A program made the position numbers and the translations under genes. A stretch of DNA of 64,000 nucleotides, taken from Mycobacterium spongiae. GTDB lineage: Bacteria > Actinomycetota > Actinomycetes > Mycobacteriales > Mycobacteriaceae. Where the stretch lies: NCBI RefSeq assembly GCF_018278905.1, contig NZ_CP046600.1, positions 1,550,001-1,614,000 of the forward strand, in the 5' to 3' direction. The notes beneath the pieces were generated by a model. The model had not been told where the DNA came from. It saw only the letters and a list, made by a program, of their open reading frames with translations, and made no database searches. This document shows, piece after piece, positions 47,171 through 57,510 of this stretch. Within the stretch, counting starts at the first letter, position 1; every line of letters begins with the position of its first letter.

Positions 47171-48148
47171 GTGCTGGCTGCTTCCGATGTCGGCGTGGTG
47201 CCGATCACGATCCTGACCGGCTTTCTCGGTGCGGGCAAGACGACCCTGCTCAACAGGATCCTCAACGGCGATCACGGTCTGCGGGTTGGTGTGCTGGTCA
47301 ACGACTTCGGCGCGATCAACATCGACGCCGATCTGGTCGTCGGCGTGCAGGACGAGATGATCAGCCTCGCCAACGGCTGCGTCTGCTGCCAGATTCGCGA
47401 CGACCTGATCGAGGCCGTCGACCGGCTGCTATCCGGTGAGCACGCGCCCAAGTACATCGTGCTCGAGGCGAGTGGCATCGCCGATCCGCTCGGTATCTGG
47501 GTGACGTTCAACGACGCCACCCATGCCGACCGGATCCGCCTCGACAGCGTGACCTGCGTTGTCGACGCCGACCAGGCCTTCGCCCATATCGAGGATGCAC
47601 CCGGTCTGGCGATGCTCAAGCTGCATCAGGTCGGCACCGCCGATCTCGTGATCCTGAACAAAGTGGATCTTGCGGGTCCCGCCCAGACGGCGCTCGTGCG
47701 GGCCTGGATCGACCACAACATGCGCCGGGTGCGAATCGTCGAGGCCAACTACTGTGACGTGCCCAACGAGGTGTTGCTCGGTGTGGGTCGCTTCGACGGA
47801 TCTGAGGCTGTCGACACCGCGGTCGCGGGCGATGGCCCCGTTGACGGTGCTAACTTCGAGACTTGTTCCTACGAGTCAGACCGGCCGTTTTCCGTGCAAG
47901 CACTCGAGGAGATGGTCCGCCGCAACCTTCCCGGCACCGTCTACCGCTGCAAGGGCATTGTCTATGCCGCCGACCATCCGGACACTCGCTTGTCGCTGCA
48001 GACTGTGGGGCGGCGCACGGAGATAACCATGCTTGACGCCTGGGGGGCACGCCCGGCGCGCACTCGCATCGTCGCGATCGGCAGCCGTGGAGGCATCGAC
48101 GCCGAAGGGATGCGGACGGCGTTCGATGCGTGCCACGCCGACGCCTGA
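47171..48148 (+). CDS. COG0523 (CobW/P47K) GTPase, putative metallochaperone
   Basis: The 325-residue protein has the Walker A motif GFLGAGKTTLLNRIL, the metal-binding NGCVCCQIRDDL (CxCC) and the GTP-specificity NKVD in LVILNKVDLAG. The C-terminal CobW domain includes RPFSVQALEEMVRRNLPGTV and YRCKGIVY. Family members insert or deliver zinc, cobalt or iron. Its 3-base spacing behind the MBL hydrolase suggests that it supplies zinc to that enzyme (inference). The gene ends 1 base before the convergent TetR gene. Confidence 0.88.
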   Translation: MLAASDVGVVPITILTGFLGAGKTTLLNRILNGDHGLRVGVLVNDFGAINIDADLVVGVQDEMISLANGCVCCQIRDDLIEAVDRLLSGEHAPKYIVLEASGIADPLGIWVTFNDATHADRIRLDSVTCVVDADQAFAHIEDAPGLAMLKLHQVGTADLVILNKVDLAGPAQTALVRAWIDHNMRRVRIVEANYCDVPNEVLLGVGRFDGSEAVDTAVAGDGPVDGANFETCSYESDRPFSVQALEEMVRRNLPGTVYRCKGIVYAADHPDTRLSLQTVGRRTEITMLDAWGARPARTRIVAIGSRGGIDAEGMRTAFDACHADA

Positions 48149-48149
48149 G

Positions 48150-48725
48150 CTATCGCGCGCGCTCCGTGGGGTCGTTCGCGGTCAACCTGGCAATGGCGTC
48201 GGCGAGGGCATCGGTGCCCAGGGGGGTGCCGGTGATGAGTGAGTGCAGCATGGCGCCGTCGAGATACACCGTGACCGCGGCGGCGGCTCGTGGTCCGATG
48301 CGCGGTTCGAGCAACGCAACCAGCCCCTCGGGCCATAGCCGGGCTAGCCGCTGCAGCTCCGGTCGATAGGTTGCCGCGCAGTACAGCTCGTTGAGCGTGC
48401 GGTTGCGCTCGCGGTCGGCGAGGTAGTCGGCGGTGGACCGGGCCAGGGTGGTGGGAAGGTCGGTGGCCTCGTCGAGCTCATGGCGCCACTGCGCCAGATA
48501 GCGAGTCGTAGCGGTCGCAGCGTCCCCGAGCGCGGCGTCACGCAACGCGTCGAGGTCACGGAAATAGTAGGTCGTCGACCCGACCGGGACATCCGCTTCC
48601 GCCGCTACTCGGCGGTGGGTCAACTTGGGAAGCCCGTGCCGGGCGATCACCCGCCCGGCCGCCTCGACGATCGCTTGACGGCGCGCGGCGGGGTCCCGTG
48701 GGCGTCGGTCGGGCGCGTCGGTCAA
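48150..48725 (-). CDS. TetR regulator of the mmr efflux gene (Rv3066 type)
   Basis: The protein has 191 residues from TTG 48725, whose start overlaps the mmr stop. The helix-turn-helix reads AIVEAAGRVIARHGLPKLTH, RRVAAEADVPVGSTTYYFRD. The C-terminal ligand domain ends with AVTVYLDGAMLHSLITGTPL. In M. tuberculosis the counterpart represses the mmr operon and responds to cationic drugs such as ethidium. Longer frames read antisense or out of frame through mmr and are not real. Confidence 0.88.
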   Translation of the reverse strand: MTDAPDRRPRDPAARRQAIVEAAGRVIARHGLPKLTHRRVAAEADVPVGSTTYYFRDLDALRDAALGDAATATTRYLAQWRHELDEATDLPTTLARSTADYLADRERNRTLNELYCAATYRPELQRLARLWPEGLVALLEPRIGPRAAAAVTVYLDGAMLHSLITGTPLGTDALADAIARLTANDPTERAR

Positions 48726-49045
48726 TGGGCACCAGACAGGTTCAACGCGACCACCCCGGTGACAATCAGTCCGACGCCGCCGACCTTCGCCACCGACAGC
48801 GGAGAGCCTAAGAACAGCACGGCGATGAACACGATGGCCGCCGTGCCGATCGCCGACCACAAAGCGTAGGCGACGTCGGTCCGCATACCGCGCGAGATCG
48901 ACAGTGCCAGCAACGCAAAAGAGACGCCGTAACCGCTGAGGCAGACCACTGTCGGCCACAGCCGAGTGAAGCCTTCGGTGCTCTTGAGCAGGCTGGTTGC
49001 CACCACCTCGGTGAAGATGGCGCACAAGAGGAACAGGTATGCCAC
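48722..49045 (-). CDS. mmr: SMR-family multidrug efflux pump
   Basis: From GTG 49045 (VAYLFLLCAIFTEVVATSLL) the protein has 107 residues and four helices. The membrane-embedded glutamate of SMR pumps is in CAIFTEVVATSLLK, and the family motifs SISRGMRTDVAYALWSAIGT and LNLSGAH follow. It exports quaternary ammonium dyes and drugs by proton antiport. The next gene is its TetR repressor, translationally coupled, and a cluster of TGTACA boxes lies just upstream. An upstream ATG (49093) inside that cluster is rejected. Confidence 0.93.
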   Translation of the reverse strand: MAYLFLLCAIFTEVVATSLLKSTEGFTRLWPTVVCLSGYGVSFALLALSISRGMRTDVAYALWSAIGTAAIVFIAVLFLGSPLSVAKVGGVGLIVTGVVALNLSGAH

Positions 49046-49057
49046 GACGACTCCTTT

Positions 49058-49101
49058 GTGTACAAACGTACATGTACAAAAGAACATGTACAAATGTACA
49101 C
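49058..49101. promoter_or_regulatory. clustered TGTACA operator upstream of mmr
   Basis: Four TGTACA hexamers start at 49059, 49073, 49087 and 49095 within 44 bases. The outer parts GTGTACAAACGTAC and GTACAAATGTACAC form an imperfect inverted repeat. This is the probable binding region of the downstream TetR protein and spans the 60-base gap between mmr and the proline-rich membrane protein gene. Confidence 0.7.
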
Positions 49102-49105
49102 AATG

Positions 49106-49930
49106 CTAGGCGTGCTGAGTGCGCTCGGTGCAGTAGGTCCGTTTCGGCTCCGGATAGGTGACGGCACGGGTGCCCATAGGGCAACCGGACGCGCTGGCGA
49201 CGCCATCGATTCTTCTGACGATTCTGATTGTTCCTGCCGTGGTGCAGCTCGCGTGCTTCACGGTTCTCTCGTCGCGTTCGGCGATGTAGCACTGGCCTTC
49301 GACAAGGTTGGGGGCAAAACACAGTCGAACCCCGTGGCGTTCCAGCGAAAGGTATGCGCTCTCGTTTCGCTTACCGTCCGGGCAGTTTCCCGACGAATCG
49401 GCCGTAGCGGCGTATTGAAGCACCGCGTCACGCTGTGAGCAGGGACTGGGACGCCAGTCGGCTCTGCTGTTCAAGATCGCGTTGGTAAAGCAGTCTCCGA
49501 CGATGGGGTTGCGGGCGCGCTGACCGGCGGCAACCATCGAGCCAACCAGACCCAGCGCGCCTATCACCAGGAAGGTGATGCCGGCTCCGATGAACCCGGC
49601 GCCGGCCGACTTCGGCGGGCGCGGCACAGGAGCGTGATAGCCCCCACCGGGCGGATAGGCGGCGTAATTGGGCTGCCCGGCAGGCGGATAGCCCGGCGGC
49701 TGACCGGTTGCGGGTGGGTACCCCGGTGGTGGTGGGTAACCCGGTGGTGGATGCCCTGGTGCAGGATAGCCGGGCCAATATCCGATCGATGCCTGTTTGC
49801 GTGCCGTCGAGCGCTTCTGCAAGCCAAGGATGAGCAGAATCAGACCCAGGATGCCGAATCCGAACGTAGCTATGAGTCGGCCCGCCACGTATCCGCCACT
49901 GGTGGGGTCGGCGAGATGGACGACAGTCAT
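49106..49930 (-). CDS. proline-rich membrane protein with LppU-like extracytoplasmic domain
   Basis: From ATG 49930 the product has 274 residues. It begins with one transmembrane segment (FGFGILGLILLILGLQ), then a cytoplasmic Pro/Gly/Tyr-rich repeat region of the PPGYPP type (about residues 45-100). A second transmembrane segment follows (FIGAGITFLVIGALGLVGSM), then a cysteine-containing domain with VGDCFTNAIL, CSQRDAV, NCPDGKR, GQCYIAE and ASCTTAG. This layout resembles the LppU/SCO3897 family. Function is unknown. The position suggests Rv3064c. It may be separately transcribed from mmr. Confidence 0.72.
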   Translation of the reverse strand: MTVVHLADPTSGGYVAGRLIATFGFGILGLILLILGLQKRSTARKQASIGYWPGYPAPGHPPPGYPPPPGYPPATGQPPGYPPAGQPNYAAYPPGGGYHAPVPRPPKSAGAGFIGAGITFLVIGALGLVGSMVAAGQRARNPIVGDCFTNAILNSRADWRPSPCSQRDAVLQYAATADSSGNCPDGKRNESAYLSLERHGVRLCFAPNLVEGQCYIAERDERTVKHASCTTAGTIRIVRRIDGVASASGCPMGTRAVTYPEPKRTYCTERTQHA

Positions 49931-49979
49931 AGCGCTCCCTGGACCGGTAAGGACTGCTGATCGGATGACATTCGGGGCA

Positions 49980-52253
49980 TCAGGCCTGCCCCCGATCACC
50001 CGGTGGGGAAGCCGACGCAGGTAGTGCGTCCCATTCCTTTTGCAGCCTTCGTTCTGCGGCTGTGGAAATCAACCCCCCGGGCGCAAACAATGTCGACGGC
50101 ACCGGATCATCCTCGCTCAGTGGTCGACCGTCACCACGAATTGCCTGGACCGCCACGATAGCTCCGACGGCGACCGTAATCACGACGACCGTGGCGAAGA
50201 CGATGGACAGAGTGCCCTGGACAAAGGTATTCCTGATGACATCGTTGAGTTGATCGGCGTTTTCCGCGGAGCCGAATGCCGTCTTGCCGGCTTCTCTGGC
50301 CGCTAGGTACCGGGAATGCTGAGCCCAATAGCCGATGGCGGGATCCGCGGAGAAGATCTTCTGCCACGACGCTGTCAGTGTCACCGCGAGATCCCAGATC
50401 AGCGGAATGCCGGGAATCCACGCCCACTTCAGTAGACCCTTCTTGATGACAACAACGGTGATGACCGTCAACGCAATCGCGGCGAGGAGTTGGTTGGCGA
50501 TCCCGAACAGCGGGAACAGCGTGTTGATGCCGCCCAAGGGGTCGGTCACGCCGAGCAGCAGAATACTGCCCCATCCAGTAACCGCTGCCAGGCTGCATAT
50601 CCAAGCGCCGGGGCGCCAGCTGGGATTTCGCAGCTTGACAAGCGGGCCACCCACGTTGCCCAGCCCGTCGGAGAGCATGAAACGTGCGACGCGAGTGCCT
50701 GCGTCAACGGTGGTCAGGATGAACAGCGCCTCGAACATGATCGCGAAGTGGTACCAGAATCCCCGCAGTCCGCCGGCGCCCAGCGCCCGGTCCAGCACGT
50801 CGGACATTCCCAGCGCCAGTGTGGGCGCTCCGCCGGTCCGCGACACGATCGATTGTTCGCCCACGCTGGCTGCGGTTTGCCGCAGCTGCTCGGCGGTGAT
50901 CGGGGTCCCGGACAGGCCGAGGCCGTTGACGTACTGCGCGGCGGTGCTGGCGGTTCCACCGGTCAGCGCGGCGGGCGCGTTAAGGGTGAAGTACACCCGC
51001 TGGTTGAGGATCGAGGCGGTGATCAGCGCCATGACCGCGACGAACGATTCGGTGATCATGCCGCCGTAACCGATCACCCGCATCTGGCTTTCCTTCTCCA
51101 GCAGCTTCGGTGTGGTCCCCGATGAGATCAGCGCGTGGAACCCCGACAGCGCACCGCACGCGATGGTGATGAACAGGAAAGGGAACAGGGAGCCGGCGAA
51201 CACCGGCCCGTTGCCGGCAGAGGCGAACTGGGAGATTGCGGGCGCCTGCAGGATCGGGCGGGCGATGCAGATCGCTATCGCCAGCAAGACGATGGTGCCG
51301 ACCTTCATGAACGTTGACAGGTAGTCGCGTGGCGCCAGCAGCAACCACACCGGCAGCGCCGACGCCGCGAAGCCGTAGCCGATGATGAGCCACGACAACG
51401 TGACCGGCGACAGGTTCAACCAGGTTGTGCCCCAGTTTGTTTCGGCGACCCAACCGCCGGAAGCCACGGCGAGCAGCAGCAGCCCAATGCCGATCAGCGA
51501 TACTTCCGCTACTCGTCCGGGACGCAGAAAGCGCAGGTAAGCGCCCATGAAGAGGGCAATGGGAATGGTCATCGCGATGGAGAACACACCCCAGGGACTT
51601 TGCGCCAACGCCCGGACGACGACCAGCGCCAGCACCGCGATGATGATCACCATGATCGTGAAAACTCCGATCAGGGCGGCGGCGCCTCCGACGGCGCCAA
51701 GTTCGTCACGGACCATTTGCCCCAACGACCGGCCACGCCTGCGGGTGGAAATCCACAACACCAGGTAGTCCTGCACACAACCGCCGAGCACGGCGCCGGC
51801 CACAATCCAAATGCTGCAGGGCAAGTAGCCCATCTGGGTGGCCAGCACCGGACCGACCAGCGGTCCGGCGCCAGCAATCGCGGCGAAGTGGTGGCCGAAG
51901 AGCACGCGCCGGTCAGTCGGCACGTAGTCAGTGCCGTTGTCGAAGACTTCGGCCGGGGTGGCACGGTCATCGCGTGGCCGAACGATTTTCATTTCGACCA
52001 ACCGCGCATAGAAGCGGTATCCGATGATGTAGGTGCAGATTGCCGCCACCACGAGCCAGACCGCGTTCACCGTCTCGCCGCGCAGGAAGGCGATCACCGC
52101 CCACGCCATGGCACCGATCACCGCGATCGCGCCGAAGAAGATCTTGTGGGTGGCGGTGATCGGAGAGCGGTCGATAATCGCCACAGGAGGCAGGTCGGTG
52201 GCCGTGCGAATGTAGCTGACGTCGCCGTCGCGCTCCTCCACGGCGAAAACCAT
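49980..52253 (-). CDS. cstA: carbon starvation protein A, peptide/pyruvate transporter family
   Basis: From ATG 52253 the protein has 757 residues and about 16 to 18 hydrophobic helices. CstA motifs include DYVPTDRRVLFGHHFAAIAG, GPLVGPVLATQMGYLPCSIW, GALSGFHALISSGTTPKLLE and DAGTRVARFMLSDGLGN. CstA transports peptides and, in E. coli relatives, pyruvate during carbon limitation. The gene lies 10 bases after ligB on the same strand, so it may share its transcript. It matches Rv3063. Confidence 0.94.
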   Translation of the reverse strand: MVFAVEERDGDVSYIRTATDLPPVAIIDRSPITATHKIFFGAIAVIGAMAWAVIAFLRGETVNAVWLVVAAICTYIIGYRFYARLVEMKIVRPRDDRATPAEVFDNGTDYVPTDRRVLFGHHFAAIAGAGPLVGPVLATQMGYLPCSIWIVAGAVLGGCVQDYLVLWISTRRRGRSLGQMVRDELGAVGGAAALIGVFTIMVIIIAVLALVVVRALAQSPWGVFSIAMTIPIALFMGAYLRFLRPGRVAEVSLIGIGLLLLAVASGGWVAETNWGTTWLNLSPVTLSWLIIGYGFAASALPVWLLLAPRDYLSTFMKVGTIVLLAIAICIARPILQAPAISQFASAGNGPVFAGSLFPFLFITIACGALSGFHALISSGTTPKLLEKESQMRVIGYGGMITESFVAVMALITASILNQRVYFTLNAPAALTGGTASTAAQYVNGLGLSGTPITAEQLRQTAASVGEQSIVSRTGGAPTLALGMSDVLDRALGAGGLRGFWYHFAIMFEALFILTTVDAGTRVARFMLSDGLGNVGGPLVKLRNPSWRPGAWICSLAAVTGWGSILLLGVTDPLGGINTLFPLFGIANQLLAAIALTVITVVVIKKGLLKWAWIPGIPLIWDLAVTLTASWQKIFSADPAIGYWAQHSRYLAAREAGKTAFGSAENADQLNDVIRNTFVQGTLSIVFATVVVITVAVGAIVAVQAIRGDGRPLSEDDPVPSTLFAPGGLISTAAERRLQKEWDALPASASPPGDRGQA

Positions 52254-52263
52254 ACGTGCCCGG

Positions 52264-53793
52264 TCAGTACAGGGCGCGCACGGTGTCGATCGTGTCGGCC
52301 CCGGCGGGTCCCTTGTCGTCTCGATAGCGCACCACTCGCGCAAACCGCAAGGCCAACCCGCCCGGGTAGCGTGACGATCCTTGCACCCCGTCGAACGCGA
52401 TCTCGACCACCTGCTCCGGTCGTAGCGCGACCACGTAACCGTCTGTCGGACCAGCGGCGAGTTCGAGAAACCGGGTGGTCTGCCAGTCCAGCATCGCGTC
52501 GGTCATGCCTTTGAAGGTCTTGCCCAGCATCACGAATCCGCCCGTGGCCGGATCTCGAGCGCCCAGGTGGATGTTGGACAGTTTTCCGCGACGCCGTCCA
52601 GAACCCCACTCCACAGCCAGCACCACCAGGTCGAGCGTGTGTACGGGCTTGACCTTGAGCCAGCCCGCTCCGCGGCGACCCGCGAGGTACGGTGCAGCCG
52701 GTGACTTCGCCATCACTCCTTCGTGACCGGCGGCCAACGTGGCGCTCAGGAAGGCCGCCGCAGCCTCCCGGTCGGACGTGGTCAGCCGGTCCACCCGGTG
52801 CCGCGCGGGTACCAGTGCGTCTAGCGCCGCTTGACGCTCGCTGGTAGGCGCGTCCAGCAGGTCGACACCGTCACGATGCAAGATATCGAAAAAGAACACC
52901 GAAAGTGGTTGTGCTGCAAGGGCGGCCGATATGTCTACGGATCTGCCGAAGCGCGACGCCGTGACCTGGAAGCGATGCGGACGGTTGTCCGGTTGCAGCG
53001 CGATCGCTTCGCCGTCGGCGACCAGATCGCGCACGGGTAGTGCCCGGGTCGCCGCCACCACTTCGGGTAGCCGGGCGGTGACGTCGTCCAGACTTCGGGT
53101 GTAGACCGTCACCTCGTCGCCGGACCGGTGGATCTGGACGCGCGCACCATCGAGTTTCGCCTCGAATATCGTGGTACCGCCGTGGCGCTCCAGGGCATCG
53201 GCCACGTCGGTCGCGGTCTGTGCCAGCATCGGACCTACCGGCTGTCCCACCCGGAGGGTGAATGAGTCGAGTGCGGCCTCCCCGCCGGACATGCCGGCCA
53301 CAGCGACCGCCGGCAGATCCCCGCCCAACATCGCGGCGCGCCGTACCGCGGCGAGCGGTATTCCGGCGGCCTTGGCTACGGCGTCCGCCATGACCCCGGA
53401 CAGCGCCCCCTGCCGCAGCTCACCACCCAGTAGGCGCAACAGAAAGGTCTGTTCGGATTCTGTTGCAGCAGAAAATAATTCCGCAATGAGTTCGGCGCGA
53501 CGCGATTGCGACCCCTTGCCCGACGTTGCACCGATCTCGGTGAATGTGGCGTCGACGCCCGTCACGGTCAGCATCGGGTGGGGTGCCGCCGCCGGAAGCG
53601 ACCGCAACGTCGCCCAGCCGACGCCGATCTGGCGCTGCGTCAGCTCGCCGGCGAGCCACGACACGATGATCGCGACCAGCTTGTCGTCGGACGCGGCGCG
53701 CCGCAACAACTCGGCGATCCTCGTGACCTTGGTCAGCCGCGACGAGGTACCCGCCACATCCAGCGACGTGGCGACTACGTCGGCCAGTAGCAC
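52264..53793 (-). CDS. ligB: ATP-dependent DNA ligase LigB
   Basis: The 509-residue enzyme has a helical DNA-binding N-terminus, then the adenylation motif I in [16 protein letters not shown] (lysine near residue 210). Further motifs are [11 protein letters not shown] (motif III), [32 protein letters not shown] (motif IV) and [20 protein letters not shown] (motif V). The OB-fold follows. It seals nicks using ATP and is accessory to the NAD-dependent LigA. It precedes cstA on the minus strand, as in M. tuberculosis Rv3062-Rv3063. Confidence 0.94.
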   Translation of the reverse strand: MLLADVVATSLDVAGTSSRLTKVTRIAELLRRAASDDKLVAIIVSWLAGELTQRQIGVGWATLRSLPAAAPHPMLTVTGVDATFTEIGATSGKGSQSRRAELIAELFSAATESEQTFLLRLLGGELRQGALSGVMADAVAKAAGIPLAAVRRAAMLGGDLPAVAVAGMSGGEAALDSFTLRVGQPVGPMLAQTATDVADALERHGGTTIFEAKLDGARVQIHRSGDEVTVYTRSLDDVTARLPEVVAATRALPVRDLVADGEAIALQPDNRPHRFQVTASRFGRSVDISAALAAQPLSVFFFDILHRDGVDLLDAPTSERQAALDALVPARHRVDRLTTSDREAAAAFLSATLAAGHEGVMAKSPAAPYLAGRRGAGWLKVKPVHTLDLVVLAVEWGSGRRRGKLSNIHLGARDPATGGFVMLGKTFKGMTDAMLDWQTTRFLELAAGPTDGYVVALRPEQVVEIAFDGVQGSSRYPGGLALRFARVVRYRDDKGPAGADTIDTVRALY

Positions 53794-53823
53794 GGTCGCC
53801 AGCTTGGCACAGCTCGCCTCGTT

Positions 53824-56739
53824 TCAGACGCTGGCGAGCTCACCGAGGGACTCGGGTGATTGCCGCGGCGGCCGTGGCGAGGGCCACCGCGCGGGCTTGG
53901 GTCGTTGCCGGACAACCTGAGGCCACCAGAACCACTTGCCCATCAGGGCCGCGATCGCCGGCGTCATAAAGGAGCGAACGATCAGGGTGTCGAAAAGCAG
54001 GCCCATCCCAATGGTGGTGCCGACCTGCGCCATCACGGTCAGCTCACTGACCGCAAACGACATCATGGTGAAGGCGAACACCAGGCCGGCGGCGGTCACC
54101 ACCGACCCGCTGCCGCCCATCGCCCGGATGATGCCCGTGTTGATTCCGGCGTGGATCTCCTCCTTGAGCCGCGCCACCAGCAACAGGTTGTAGTCCGCGC
54201 CGACGGCCAACAGGATGATGACCGCCATCGCAATCACCAACCAGTGCAGTTCGACGCCGAGGATGTGCTGCCAGATCAGCACCGACAGCCCGAACGAGGC
54301 ACCCAGCGACAACACCACCGTGCCGACGATGACGGCGGCCGCGACGACACTGCGGGTGATGATCAGCATGATGATGAAGATCAGGCAGAGCGCCGAGATT
54401 CCCGCGATCATCAAGTCGTAGGTGTTGCCGTCGGCCATGTCCTTGAACATGGACGCCGTACCGGCCAAGTAAATGGTGGATCCCTCTAGTGGGGTGCCCT
54501 TGATGGCTTCCTTGGCGGCGGTCTTGATCTTGTCGATGTGATCGATGCCGTCCTGGCTCATCGGCTCGCCTTCGTGGCTGATGATGAACCGCACCGCATG
54601 CCCGTCCGGCGAAAAGAACTGTTTCAGGCCGCGTTTGAAGTCCGCGTTGTCGAACACCTCGGGCGGCAGGTAGAACGAGTCGTCGTTGCGCGAGGCATCG
54701 AACGCCTCGCCCATCGCGGACGAATCCTCTTGCAGCGCCGCCATCTGATCCTGCATTCCTTTCTGGGTGGAATACATGGTCATCATCTCGGTCTGCATCG
54801 TCTTGAGGGTCGTAATCATCTTGGGCATCAAGGCCGTCATCTGGGGCATGAGGGTGTCCAGGCGCTCCATGAGCGGGAGCAGGTCCTCGATGTCCTCAGT
54901 CATGACGTCGATGCCGTCGAGGGTGTCGAACACCGACCGGATTGACCAGCACAGCGGGATGTCGAAGCAGTGCCGTTCCCAATAGAAATAGCTGCGGATG
55001 GGTCGGAAGAAGTCGTCGAAGTTGGCGATGCTGTCACGCAACGCCTCGACGTCGACCACCGTCTTGTCCATCTGGAGCACCATGCCGTGGGTGACCGCGG
55101 CCATCTGCTCGGTGAGATGATGCATTTCCTCCATCTGGTCGATGTTGGTCTGGATGTCGTTGACCTGCCTCAGCATGGTGTCCGTCAGTTCCTGGTTGTA
55201 TTTCTCAGTCAGCTTCTGGCTGGTGCCCTGCATGCTGATCAGGAAGGGAATCGACGTGTGCTCAATGGGTTTGCCGTCCGGTCGGGTAATGGCCTGCACC
55301 CGAGATATCCCCTCGACGCGGAAAATCGCCTTGGCGATCTTGTTGATCACGAGGAAGTCGGCCGAGTTGCGTAGATCGTGGTCGCTTTCGACCATCAGCA
55401 CTTCGGGGTTCATGCGCGCCGACGAGAAATGGCGCTCGGCGGCGGCAAATCCCTCGTTGGCCGGCAGGTCGGCGGGCAGGTAGGCGCGGTCGTTGTAGTT
55501 GCTCTGATAGCCCGGCAGGGCCAGCAGCCCGACCAGCGCCAGGGCCACAGTCCCGACTAGGATGGGGCCGGGCCACCGGACTATGACGGCCCCAATCTTG
55601 CGCCAGCCGGCGACCCGTGCCAGTCGTTTGGGCTCGAGCAGCTTGCCGAACCGGCTCGCCACGGTGATCACGGCCGGGCCCAGGGTCAACGCGGCGAGGA
55701 CGACGACGAGCATGCCGATGGCTAACGGCACCCCGAGGGTCTGAAAGTACGGAAGCCGGGTGAAGCTCAGACAGAAGGTCGCACCAGCGATAGTCAGACC
55801 TGAGCCCAGCACCACATGGGCCGTACCCCGGTACATCGTGTAGTACGCCGATTCGCGGTCCTCACCAGCTCCGCGCGCTTCCTGATAGCGGCCAATCAGG
55901 AAGATGGCGTAGTCCGTGGCCGCGGCGATCGCCAGCACCACGAGCAGGTTGGTCGCGAAGGTCGACAGCCCAATGATGTTGTAGTAACCCAGGAACGCCA
56001 CCCACCCGCGGGTGGCGCCCAATCCGAGTACCACCATCGACAGCATGATCGCCGCCGTCATGATCGACCGATAGACCAGCAGCAGCATCACGATGATCAC
56101 GGTGAACGTGACCACCTCGATCACCTGCAGGCTGCGGTCGCCGGCCTGCTGCTGATCGGCCGTCAGTGCCGCGAAGCCGGTGATGTACACCTTGACACCT
56201 GGCGGCGGCTTGAGGCTGTCGACGATGTTCTGGACCGCTTCAACAGACTCGTTGGCCAGCGACTCGCCCATATTGCCCGCCAGCTTCACCTGAACGTAGG
56301 CGGCCTTGCCGTCGCTGCTCTGGGCGCCGGTGGCGGTCAGCGGGTCGCCCCAGAAGTCTTGCAAGGACTGGACGTGCTTGGTGTCGGCTTCCAGCTTGTC
56401 GATCATCTGGTCGTAGAACTTGTGGGCATCGTCGCGGAGGGGTTGCTGGCCCTCCAGCACGATCATCGCCGAGCTGTCGGAGTTGCCTTCCTCGAATACT
56501 TTGCCCATCCGCTTCATCGAGATCATCGACGGCGCTGCGTCGGGGCTCATCGACACCGCTTGCATCTGCCCGACCGTTTCCAGCTGCGGCACGGCAACGT
56601 TGAGGGCCACGATAACGGCGACCCACGCCAGGATCACCGGTAACGCGAAGGTGCGGATGGTCCGCGCGATAAAGGGGCGCGCGGCGTGTTTTGCCGGCGG
56701 AAAGGCGTCCGTCGGTGCGTCTGTTGTTGGGGCGCTCAT
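53824..56739 (-). CDS. MmpL family RND transporter
   Basis: The 971-residue protein has 12 transmembrane segments and two periplasmic porter domains. The proton-relay aspartate-tyrosine pairs are in [20 protein letters not shown] (TM4) and [20 protein letters not shown] (TM10). A long helical coiled region lies at about residues 500-700 ([24 protein letters not shown] sequence), as in the MmpL4/MmpL5 siderophore-transporter group. It overlaps the mmpS stop by four bases. It likely exports a lipid or siderophore to the envelope. No such pair occurs at this place in M. tuberculosis by my recollection. Confidence 0.92.
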   Translation of the reverse strand: MSAPTTDAPTDAFPPAKHAARPFIARTIRTFALPVILAWVAVIVALNVAVPQLETVGQMQAVSMSPDAAPSMISMKRMGKVFEEGNSDSSAMIVLEGQQPLRDDAHKFYDQMIDKLEADTKHVQSLQDFWGDPLTATGAQSSDGKAAYVQVKLAGNMGESLANESVEAVQNIVDSLKPPPGVKVYITGFAALTADQQQAGDRSLQVIEVVTFTVIIVMLLLVYRSIMTAAIMLSMVVLGLGATRGWVAFLGYYNIIGLSTFATNLLVVLAIAAATDYAIFLIGRYQEARGAGEDRESAYYTMYRGTAHVVLGSGLTIAGATFCLSFTRLPYFQTLGVPLAIGMLVVVLAALTLGPAVITVASRFGKLLEPKRLARVAGWRKIGAVIVRWPGPILVGTVALALVGLLALPGYQSNYNDRAYLPADLPANEGFAAAERHFSSARMNPEVLMVESDHDLRNSADFLVINKIAKAIFRVEGISRVQAITRPDGKPIEHTSIPFLISMQGTSQKLTEKYNQELTDTMLRQVNDIQTNIDQMEEMHHLTEQMAAVTHGMVLQMDKTVVDVEALRDSIANFDDFFRPIRSYFYWERHCFDIPLCWSIRSVFDTLDGIDVMTEDIEDLLPLMERLDTLMPQMTALMPKMITTLKTMQTEMMTMYSTQKGMQDQMAALQEDSSAMGEAFDASRNDDSFYLPPEVFDNADFKRGLKQFFSPDGHAVRFIISHEGEPMSQDGIDHIDKIKTAAKEAIKGTPLEGSTIYLAGTASMFKDMADGNTYDLMIAGISALCLIFIIMLIITRSVVAAAVIVGTVVLSLGASFGLSVLIWQHILGVELHWLVIAMAVIILLAVGADYNLLLVARLKEEIHAGINTGIIRAMGGSGSVVTAAGLVFAFTMMSFAVSELTVMAQVGTTIGMGLLFDTLIVRSFMTPAIAALMGKWFWWPQVVRQRPKPARWPSPRPPRQSPESLGELASV

Positions 56740-57164
56740 GCGGATTTCACAAAACAGTAGGTCAACGGGTGCATACCGGTTGTGGTTCTCTCGTCCTTTA
56801 CTTCGTCATCGACGATGATCCGGCACGTGATTGAGTCACCGTCGCCTTGCGCGAGGATATTGGGCGCCGCGGACGGCGCGGTGGTCTCCAAGGTGATTGA
56901 CCAGGGCAACGGAGCGCGGTCGGTACGCTGCGGCTTCGCTTCGAGGTCCAAGTAGTTGATATTGGCATAGCTACCGGACCCCGAGATTTCGTACCGCACT
57001 ACTTTCGGGTCATACGGCTCTGGGTCATTGGCGAAGACCTTCGGCGTCACCAGGATGCCGTCGGAACCGAAGAAGGTGCGGATCCGCGAGACCGTGAAAC
57101 CACCGATGACCACGACAATCAGGATGAGCAGCGGTATCCACGTGCGTTTGAGAACCTTGATCAT
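56736..57164 (-). CDS. MmpS family accessory protein
   Basis: From ATG 57164 ([20 protein letters not shown]) the protein has 142 residues: one N-terminal membrane anchor and a periplasmic beta-sandwich with [40 protein letters not shown] and [13 protein letters not shown]. It ends in the family CFVKSA. MmpS proteins assist MmpL export. The ATGA overlap indicates coupled translation with mmpL. An ATG 28 codons earlier reads through hydrophilic sequence and is rejected. Confidence 0.92.
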   Translation of the reverse strand: MIKVLKRTWIPLLILIVVVIGGFTVSRIRTFFGSDGILVTPKVFANDPEPYDPKVVRYEISGSGSYANINYLDLEAKPQRTDRAPLPWSITLETTAPSAAPNILAQGDGDSITCRIIVDDEVKDERTTTGMHPLTYCFVKSA

Positions 57165-57510
57165 CGCCGCCGCCGGATCAGTCGGGTGGGCCTGCCAATG
57201 CAGATGCTCATGAAGCCGAAACGATCGGCTCGGAGCGGTTGGGTCCAACCCGCCCGTCGGTTGTCGCGACCCGGGTCACGCTCATCGGTGGCTTCCCCCT
57301 CGTCCGATCGAGTCCATGCCTGTCCGGCGGAGGCAGGCCCGACCGGCATGGTTTCAGAGTACAGTGAAACTTGTGAGCATCAAATGCCGCTCATTCCGGG
57401 TGGATCAAAGCGGGCATGCCTCGTCGATACCGGTGCTGAACGGCCACGCTAGCCTGTCTAACTAAACCTGTCTAACCAAATACGGGCAAGCTCGGGACCA
57501 GGAGGTCCAC
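57165..57510. promoter_or_regulatory. mmpS/SDR divergent region with direct repeat CCTGTCTAAC
   Basis: No gene is seen in these 346 bases. CCTGTCTAACTAAA (57453-57466) is followed directly by CCTGTCTAACCAAA (57467-57480), a 14-base tandem repeat with one mismatch, 31 to 58 bases before the SDR start. It looks like a regulator site for the SDR gene. The ribosome binding site is CAGGAGG. Confidence 0.5.
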
